10,564 bases of DNA from Dehalococcoidales bacterium (GTDB lineage: Bacteria; Chloroflexota; Dehalococcoidia; Dehalococcoidales; UBA5627): contig JAAYAZ010000083.1 in NCBI GenBank assembly GCA_012719115.1, positions 1-10,564 on the forward strand, in the 5' to 3' direction. How positions within the stretch are numbered: position 1 is the stretch's first letter; each line of letters opens with the position of its first letter. Under the pieces are notes generated by a model. That model made no database searches and had not been told where the DNA came from. It saw only the letters and a program-made list of their open reading frames with translations. Made by a program: the position numbers and the translations under genes. Of this stretch, positions 5,891-10,564 are shown piece by piece.

Positions 5891-6004
5891 GGAATTGTCA
5901 CCCCGGGGGGAGTAAAAAGACCGAAGTGTCCGGTGGGAAGAATATTTTTCACACCGCCCAAGATGCTTCATCGCGATAAACCGGGATTCCGGCATGACAA
6001 TTCC
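5891..6004. mobile_element. 114-bp MITE-like palindromic element
   Basis: GGAATTGTCA (5891-5900) and TGACAATTCC (5995-6004) are perfect 10-bp terminal inverted repeats. The match extends to 14 of 16 bases (5891-5906 with 5989-6004). Inside, CGGTG 5931-5935 can pair with CACCG 5952-5956, and CCGG 5981-5984 with CCGG 5989-5992. There is no ORF. The interior is more GC-rich than the flanks and uses wording (GTCATGCCGGAATCCCGG read on the - strand) typical of dispersed intergenic repeats in many bacteria. No clear target-site duplication is visible beyond a possible AA. Copy number cannot be known from one window. Confidence 0.65.
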
Positions 6005-6047
6005 AAATTCACCATCCTGAAATCACAAAGCGAGATTAAGAAAGATT

Positions 6048-6063
6048 TACAGTATAAACTGTA
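6048..6063 (+). promoter_or_regulatory. Perfect 6-4-6 dyad upstream of hypF, operator candidate
   Basis: TACAGT (6048-6053) and ACTGTA (6058-6063) are exact inverted copies separated by ATAA. The site ends 22 bases before the candidate -35 box, a position that suits an activator or upstream operator. The TACA/TGTA outer steps recall BlaI/CopY-type boxes, but the spacing differs, so no regulator is assigned. Confidence 0.4.
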
Positions 6064-6085
6064 TTGCCGCCAATGACTTCTATCA

Positions 6086-6112
6086 ATGACACAGCCTCGA
6101 TTTTGCTATATT
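6086..6112 (+). promoter_or_regulatory. Candidate promoter of the hyp operon
   Basis: ATGACA (6086-6091, five of six bases of TTGACA) is followed after 15 bases by TATATT (6107-6112, five of six), which is preceded by TGC to form an extended -10. This is the same 15-base, extended -10 layout as the hya promoter. The start would fall near 6119, only about 8 bases before the hypF ATG. Confidence 0.45.
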
Positions 6113-6126
6113 ATTAAGAGAAAGAT

Positions 6127-8451
6127 ATGGAAAATATATTTTCAGATACGAATAATACAGCCAGAATGCATCTTGAAATAAAAGGAGTAGTGCAGGGAGT
6201 CGGTTTTCGCCCTTTTATCTATCGTCTGGCTTATAAATATAACCTTGCCGGATGGGTACAAAACACTTCCGGTAATGTGGCTATTGAAGTACAGGGTTTA
6301 AAAGCAAACCTCGACGGGTTTGTAGCTTCAATTAAAACTGAAGCCCCACCCGTATCCCGCATACAGGAAATTAGCATATCGACTGTTCCGGTTAATGACG
6401 AAGTTGTATTCAGAATAATTGAAAGTAAAGCTGAAGAAGGGGCTTACCAGCCTGTTTCCGCCGATATCGCCACCTGCAACCAGTGTCTATATGAAATTTT
6501 CAACCCCGCCGACAGGAGGTATCTCTACCCGTTTACCAACTGCACCAACTGCGGCCCGAGATTTACAATAATTAAAGACATCCCATATGACCGCCCGCTT
6601 ACGACTATGCAGCCTTTCAAAATGTGCCAAAAATGCCAATTAGAATATGACGACCCGTTAAACCGCCGTTTCCATGCCCAACCCAATGCCTGCCCTGTTT
6701 GCGGCCCGAAACTGCAACTTACAGATAACAGCGGAACCGCTATCGCTTGCGAAGATGTTTTTAAAAAAGCAGCACAATTGATAGCCGAAGGTAAAATTAT
6801 TGCCGTTAAAGGTCTGGGAGGCTTTCAGCTTGCCTGTGATGCAACAAATTACCCGGTAGTTCAGCTTTTAAGAGAGCGAAAGAAACGCCCCGGCAAACCG
6901 TTTGCACTTATGATGGGTTCTATCGAGGATATAAGAAAACACTGTTTGATATCCGACCAAGAAGTTGAGCTCCTTTGCTCGGCACAGGCTCCTATTGTAC
7001 TACTAAAAAGAGGTAACGGCAATACTGAAATAGCCTTAAATATCGCCGAAAACAATAAATACCTGGGAGTAATGCTGCCCCCCACCCCCCTCCACCATAT
7101 ACTGATGAGCTATGTTTCTAAACCGCTCGTGATGACCAGCGGAAACCTGAGTGAAGAACCTATCTGCAAGGATAACGATGAAGCGCTTACGAGACTGAAA
7201 GGAATCGCAGACTATTTTATACTGCATAACAGAGATGTGTATTCCAGATATGACGACAGCGTTTACCTTGTTGAAAAAGGAATGGCAAGGGCACTTAGAC
7301 GCGCCCGCGGATATGCCCCTTCTCCCATTATGTTGCCTTTCGATGCAAAACAGATACTTGCCTGCGGAGCTGAGGAAAAAAACACTTTTTGCCTTACCCG
7401 TGATAACAATGCATTTTTAAGCCAGCACATCGGCGATATGGATAATGCTGAAACGCTGGAACACTTCGAAAACACCATCGCATTGTATAAACACCTCTTC
7501 AGAATAGACCCCGAAGTAATTGCTTATGACCTGCACCCCGAATACCGCGCCACCAAATATGCCTTGCAATATGCTGCCGAAAATAGCCTGAAGCCGGTCG
7601 GTGTGCAGCATCATCATGCACATATCGCAAGCTGTATGGTCGAAAACAATATCCAAACACCGGTTATCGGAGCGTCTTTCGACGGCACCGGCTACGGGAC
7701 TGACGGCAATTTGTGGGGCGGAGAGTTCCTGCTTTGCGATTTTAAGGGATTTGAAAGAATGGCACACCTCGAATATATACCGATGCCGGGAGGAGCAACT
7801 GCCATTCATAAGCCCTACCGAATGGCTCTGGGTTATATCTATAACTTGCTGGGAACGCAGACCGATTTGTCCGGCTTGCCGGTACTCGGCCAGATTCCGC
7901 AGTTTGAGCTTGATACTATAAAAAAACAATTCGAGTTAAAACTGAACTGCCCGCTGACATCCAGCGCCGGACGGCTTTTCGATGCCGTTTCTGCCATCAT
8001 CGGAATCTGCAAAGAAACCGCATACGAAGCACAGGCAGCAATCGAACTGGAAATGGCAGCTCCGGATGATATAAACGATACTCTTATGCAAAGAGTTTAT
8101 CCATTTGCAATTGATGGCAATTGCGACATTTCTGTAATAAGAACCGGAAATCTGATAGAATGTATAATTCAGGATGTTTTTAAAAATACACCGGTTCAGG
8201 TTATCGCCGCCGGATTCCACAGTACAATGGCAGAGATAATTTTAGAAACATGTAAGCAGATTTGGAAAAAGACGGGCATAAAAACGGTAGCTTTAAGCGG
8301 TGGGGTTTTTCAAAACCGGCTGCTGTTAAACATAACAATCGACCGACTTGAAAAAGAAGGCTTTGCCGTTCTCAGCCATAAACTCGTTCCCTGTAATGAC
8401 GGGGGGCTCGCTCTGGGACAGGCGGTAATAGCCCAACACAGTAATATTTAA
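6127..8451 (+). CDS. hypF: HypF carbamoyltransferase, hydrogenase maturation
   Basis: HypF uses carbamoyl phosphate and ATP to load a carbamoyl group onto the C-terminal cysteine of HypE, the source of the cyanide ligands of the [NiFe] centre. At 774 residues it is full length, with all domains in order. An acylphosphatase domain spans about residues 12-98 (GVVQGVGFRPF, Arg28). A double zinc-finger region has Cys117/120, 139/142, 167/170 and 189/192. A YrdC-like domain spans about residues 205-398 (KRPGKPF 253-259, SGNLSEEP 338-345, RARGYAP 392-398). A Kae1-like domain follows, with HHHAH 495-499, FDGTGYGTDG 518-527 and SGGVFQN 724-730. The ATG at 6127 has no clear ribosome site, which fits a nearly leaderless transcript; ATG 6166 (residue 14) is an alternative that would still keep the acylphosphatase motif. 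It leads the hypFCDE cluster. Confidence 0.97.
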   Translation: MENIFSDTNNTARMHLEIKGVVQGVGFRPFIYRLAYKYNLAGWVQNTSGNVAIEVQGLKANLDGFVASIKTEAPPVSRIQEISISTVPVNDEVVFRIIESKAEEGAYQPVSADIATCNQCLYEIFNPADRRYLYPFTNCTNCGPRFTIIKDIPYDRPLTTMQPFKMCQKCQLEYDDPLNRRFHAQPNACPVCGPKLQLTDNSGTAIACEDVFKKAAQLIAEGKIIAVKGLGGFQLACDATNYPVVQLLRERKKRPGKPFALMMGSIEDIRKHCLISDQEVELLCSAQAPIVLLKRGNGNTEIALNIAENNKYLGVMLPPTPLHHILMSYVSKPLVMTSGNLSEEPICKDNDEALTRLKGIADYFILHNRDVYSRYDDSVYLVEKGMARALRRARGYAPSPIMLPFDAKQILACGAEEKNTFCLTRDNNAFLSQHIGDMDNAETLEHFENTIALYKHLFRIDPEVIAYDLHPEYRATKYALQYAAENSLKPVGVQHHHAHIASCMVENNIQTPVIGASFDGTGYGTDGNLWGGEFLLCDFKGFERMAHLEYIPMPGGATAIHKPYRMALGYIYNLLGTQTDLSGLPVLGQIPQFELDTIKKQFELKLNCPLTSSAGRLFDAVSAIIGICKETAYEAQAAIELEMAAPDDINDTLMQRVYPFAIDGNCDISVIRTGNLIECIIQDVFKNTPVQVIAAGFHSTMAEIILETCKQIWKKTGIKTVALSGGVFQNRLLLNITIDRLEKEGFAVLSHKLVPCNDGGLALGQAVIAQHSNI

Positions 8452-8463
8452 GGAGAGAGTAAT

Positions 8464-8703
8464 ATGTGCGTTGCAGTTCCTTCGCTTATCACTGCAGTAG
8501 ACGGTACTGAAGCCGAAGTAGATATCGGAGGCATATCACGCAAGGCAAGCCTGATGCTGACACCCGATGCCAAAATCGGCGATTATGTTTTAATCCACGC
8601 CGGATATGCCATTTCTATAGTGGATAGAGAAGAAGCCGAAGCCACTCTGGAGCTTTTCAGGGAACTGGCTGAAGGCATCGAGCCTGAGGAGTTGAATTCC
8701 TGA
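8464..8703 (+). CDS. hypC: HypC chaperone, hydrogenase maturation
   Basis: This is the small chaperone that, with HypD, holds the Fe(CN)2CO group and delivers it to the large subunit. The 79 residues match the family. The protein starts MCVAVPS, with the essential Cys2 directly after the initiator. The body shows the OB-fold-like pattern (VDIGGISRKASL, GDYVLIHAGYAISIVD) and then an acidic helix. A strong AAGGAGAG site lies 7 bases upstream of the ATG and overlaps the hypF stop. The stop shares one base with the hypD start (TGATG). Confidence 0.96.
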   Translation: MCVAVPSLITAVDGTEAEVDIGGISRKASLMLTPDAKIGDYVLIHAGYAISIVDREEAEATLELFRELAEGIEPEELNS

Positions 8704-9794
8704 TGCCCAAATTGCATTCTTTCGGGCAATCCGATATGGCAAAAGGGCTGATGGAAAGCATCAAACGCCATTCCGTAAAAGAAGCGCGCTATATGGAGTT
8801 TTGCGGCAGCCATACCGTTGCCATTATGAAAAACGGATTAAGGCAGCTGTTGCCGCAGAATTTGACACTGACTTCCGGCCCGGGATGCCCGGTTTGCGTT
8901 ACGGATAATTCCGAACTGGATAAGGCTATCGCCCTGGCACAAATACCGGATGTTATTGTCACATCATTCGGGGATATGATAAGAGTTCCCGGAAGCCATT
9001 CCAATTTGCAGGAGGCTAAAGCCAACGGCAGTGATGTGCGCGTAGTCTATTCCCCGTTGGATGCACTTGAGATAGCCAAAAACAATCCGCAAAAATCGGT
9101 AATTTTTATCGCAGTAGGCTTTGAAACAACCGCCCCTACTGTTGCCGCTTCTATTCTGCAGGCAAAACAGCAAGGGTTGAAAAACTATTATATTCTTTCC
9201 CTGCACAAGGTATGCCCGCCGGTGATTAAAGCACTGCTTGATTCGGGGGAGGTAAACCTGCAGGGCCTGATATGCCCCGGTCATGTCAGCGCCGTTATCG
9301 GCGCCAAAGCCTGGGATTTTATAGCAGATGACTATGGTATTCCCTGCGTTGTTGCCGGATTTGAACCGCTGGATATTTTACAGTGTGTAGATATGCTGGC
9401 ACAGCAAACCGCAAAGGGTGAAGCAAAGGTAGAAATTGCTTATAAACGCAGTGTAACCTACGATGGCAATACCACCGCACAAAAGATACTGGAACAGGTA
9501 TTTGAGCCCTGTAATGCCAATTGGCGCGGTATGGGAGGGGTCCCCGACAGCGGCTTGAAGTTAAGCCCTGAATTTGCCGCTTTCGATGCCGAACTGAAAT
9601 TCGATTTCGACCCCGGACCTACTAAAATACAGAAAGGTTGTATTTGCGGAGATGTTTTAAGGGGTGTTAAAATCCCCCCTGAGTGCAAATTATTCAGGAA
9701 AGTCTGTACCCCCTTAAACCCTATCGGACCCTGCATGGTATCATCGGAAGGCAGTTGTGCTGCCTATTATCAATACGGAGAAAATAATGACTGA
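8703..9794 (+). CDS. hypD: HypD, [4Fe-4S] scaffold for Fe(CN)2CO assembly
   Basis: HypD is the iron-sulfur protein on which, with HypC, the Fe(CN)2CO unit is built. The 363 residues are full length. Conserved motifs are FCGSHT (Cys34), SGPGCPVC (Cys62, Cys65), GFETTAPT (139-146) and CPGHVSAVIG (191-200, His194). The C-terminal cluster region is CICGDVLRG, PPEC, KVCTPLNPIGPC and GSCAAYY, with Cys313, 315, 328, 335, 344 and 352. The ATG overlaps the hypC stop by one base, with GAGGAG at 8686-8691 as ribosome site. The stop overlaps hypE by 8 bases. Confidence 0.97.
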   Translation: MPKLHSFGQSDMAKGLMESIKRHSVKEARYMEFCGSHTVAIMKNGLRQLLPQNLTLTSGPGCPVCVTDNSELDKAIALAQIPDVIVTSFGDMIRVPGSHSNLQEAKANGSDVRVVYSPLDALEIAKNNPQKSVIFIAVGFETTAPTVAASILQAKQQGLKNYYILSLHKVCPPVIKALLDSGEVNLQGLICPGHVSAVIGAKAWDFIADDYGIPCVVAGFEPLDILQCVDMLAQQTAKGEAKVEIAYKRSVTYDGNTTAQKILEQVFEPCNANWRGMGGVPDSGLKLSPEFAAFDAELKFDFDPGPTKIQKGCICGDVLRGVKIPPECKLFRKVCTPLNPIGPCMVSSEGSCAAYYQYGENND

Positions 9795-10564
9795 AAAAAT
9801 ACTGCTGGCTCACGGAAGCGGCGGAAGTTTATCTCATGACATAGTGAATGATAGTATTATTTCACTGCTGGGGAACCCGATTTTAAACAGGCTGGACGAT
9901 TCGGCGGTTTTCGAGGCTAAAGGAAGAATTGCCTTTACTACTGACAGCCATGTGGTGCAACCGATGTTTTTCCCGGGCGGCGATGTCGGAAAATTATCAA
10001 TCTGCGGTACGGTCAACGACCTGGCGGTAATGGGGGCTACCCCGCTATATTTAAGCCTGGCGTTGATTATCGAGGAAGGGCTTCCAAAGGAAGAACTTAA
10101 CAGGGTGATACGTTCGATTAAAGAAGCAGCTGATGAAGCCGGTATAAAAATCGCTACCGGCGATACTAAAGTAGTTAACCGTGGGGACGCCGACAAATTA
10201 TACATCAATACGGCAGGAATCGGAGTAATACCGGAGGGAGTAAATATTTCAGGCCATAATGCCAAACCCGGCAACAAGATTATCTTAAGCGGCACCATAG
10301 GAGACCATGGCATCGCCGTCTTAAGCAAGCGAGAGGGAATCGGATTCGAGACAAAGCTGGAGAGCGACAGCGCCCCGTTAAATATTATGATAGCCGAGAT
10401 GATGCAGGTAAGCTCGAAAATAAACTGTATGAGAGATCCCACCCGGGGAGGGCTTTCAAGCACCTTAAACGAAATCGCCCAGCAATCGGGTGTAAGTATC
10501 AGAATAGATGAAGAAAAGATTCCGGTTAGACGCGAAGTTGCCGCTGCCTGCGAAATGCTGGGGC
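9787..10564 (+). CDS. hypE: HypE, carbamoyl dehydratase (3' truncated by window end)
   Basis: HypE converts the carbamoyl group received from HypF to a cyanide with ATP, and passes it to the HypC-HypD complex. Its ATG at 9787 lies inside the end of hypD, with GGAG at 9777-9780 six bases upstream. The 259 complete codons in the window show the PurM/ThiL-like fold motifs: HGSGG (9-13), LDDSAVF (36-42), FTTDSHVV (50-57), GTVNDLAVMGA (74-84), ATGDTKVV, GDHGIAVLSKREG and MRDPTRGGL. The family is usually about 335-345 residues, so roughly 80 residues are missing, including the C-terminal tail with the carbamoylated cysteine (PRIC-type). The - strand frame across 9834-10463 is only a shadow. Confidence 0.96.
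   Translation, partial: MTEKILLAHGSGGSLSHDIVNDSIISLLGNPILNRLDDSAVFEAKGRIAFTTDSHVVQPMFFPGGDVGKLSICGTVNDLAVMGATPLYLSLALIIEEGLPKEELNRVIRSIKEAADEAGIKIATGDTKVVNRGDADKLYINTAGIGVIPEGVNISGHNAKPGNKIILSGTIGDHGIAVLSKREGIGFETKLESDSAPLNIMIAEMMQVSSKINCMRDPTRGGLSSTLNEIAQQSGVSIRIDEEKIPVRREVAAACEMLG

Noticed and set aside
7417..7929. 170-codon - strand open frame
   Set aside because: It is a shadow of the HypF YrdC/Kae1-like domain region; there is no ribosome site and no recognisable protein motif.
9834..10463. Long open frame on the - strand (209 codons)
   Set aside because: It lies entirely inside hypE, whose + strand translation carries all HypE motifs. The - strand product is low-complexity and resembles no family.
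1..10564. CRISPR array, tRNA, rRNA, phage or defence genes
   Set aside because: No regularly spaced repeats, no cloverleaf-like sequence and no phage or defence motifs were seen on either strand.

Overview
The window is ordinary chromosomal DNA of an anaerobic, hydrogen-metabolising bacterium. Every gene is on the + strand, in three tightly packed blocks: the end of an rnf operon (1-1260), a complete exported [NiFe] uptake hydrogenase operon (about 1400-5760), and the start of the matching hyp maturation operon (about 6040-10564, running off the end). GC content is moderate. The mix of Rnf, a Tat-exported group 1 hydrogenase with a b-type cytochrome, and mobile-looking palindromic repeats fits anaerobes such as Dehalococcoidia-like Chloroflexota or Desulfobacterota. 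I cannot decide the phylum from the sequence.

Region by region. The 3' part of rnfE overlaps rnfA, and rnfA overlaps a 39-codon membrane microprotein whose sequence recalls the RnfB membrane anchor without the iron-sulfur part. A 440-base non-coding stretch follows. It carries a good promoter (TTGACA plus extended -10), a perfect 16-base dyad just downstream of the expected start, and a long leader with hairpins and two tiny start-stop ORFs that each have a Shine-Dalgarno sequence. Next come the small subunit (hyaA-like), the large subunit (hyaB-like), the cytochrome b (hyaC-like), the maturation protease (hyaD-like) and an unrecognised 59-codon two-helix membrane protein, closed by a strong intrinsic terminator. 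A 434-base gap holds that terminator, an imperfect inverted repeat, a 114-bp MITE-like element with perfect 10-bp ends, a second perfect 16-base dyad and a second promoter. Then hypF, hypC, hypD and a truncated hypE follow with near-zero spacing.

How the parts work together. HypF and HypE make the cyanide ligands, HypC and HypD assemble the Fe(CN)2CO unit, and HyaD trims the large-subunit tail after nickel insertion (nickel insertion normally needs HypA and HypB, which are not in the window). The Tat signal on the small subunit carries the folded dimer across the membrane, where electrons from H2 pass through three iron-sulfur clusters to the cytochrome b and probably the quinone pool. The small subunit has a cysteine where standard enzymes have the medial-cluster proline, so a [4Fe-4S] medial cluster is predicted. 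I found no wholly new system. The points most worth a second look are that ligand change, the leader of the hydrogenase operon, and the two unannotated small membrane proteins.
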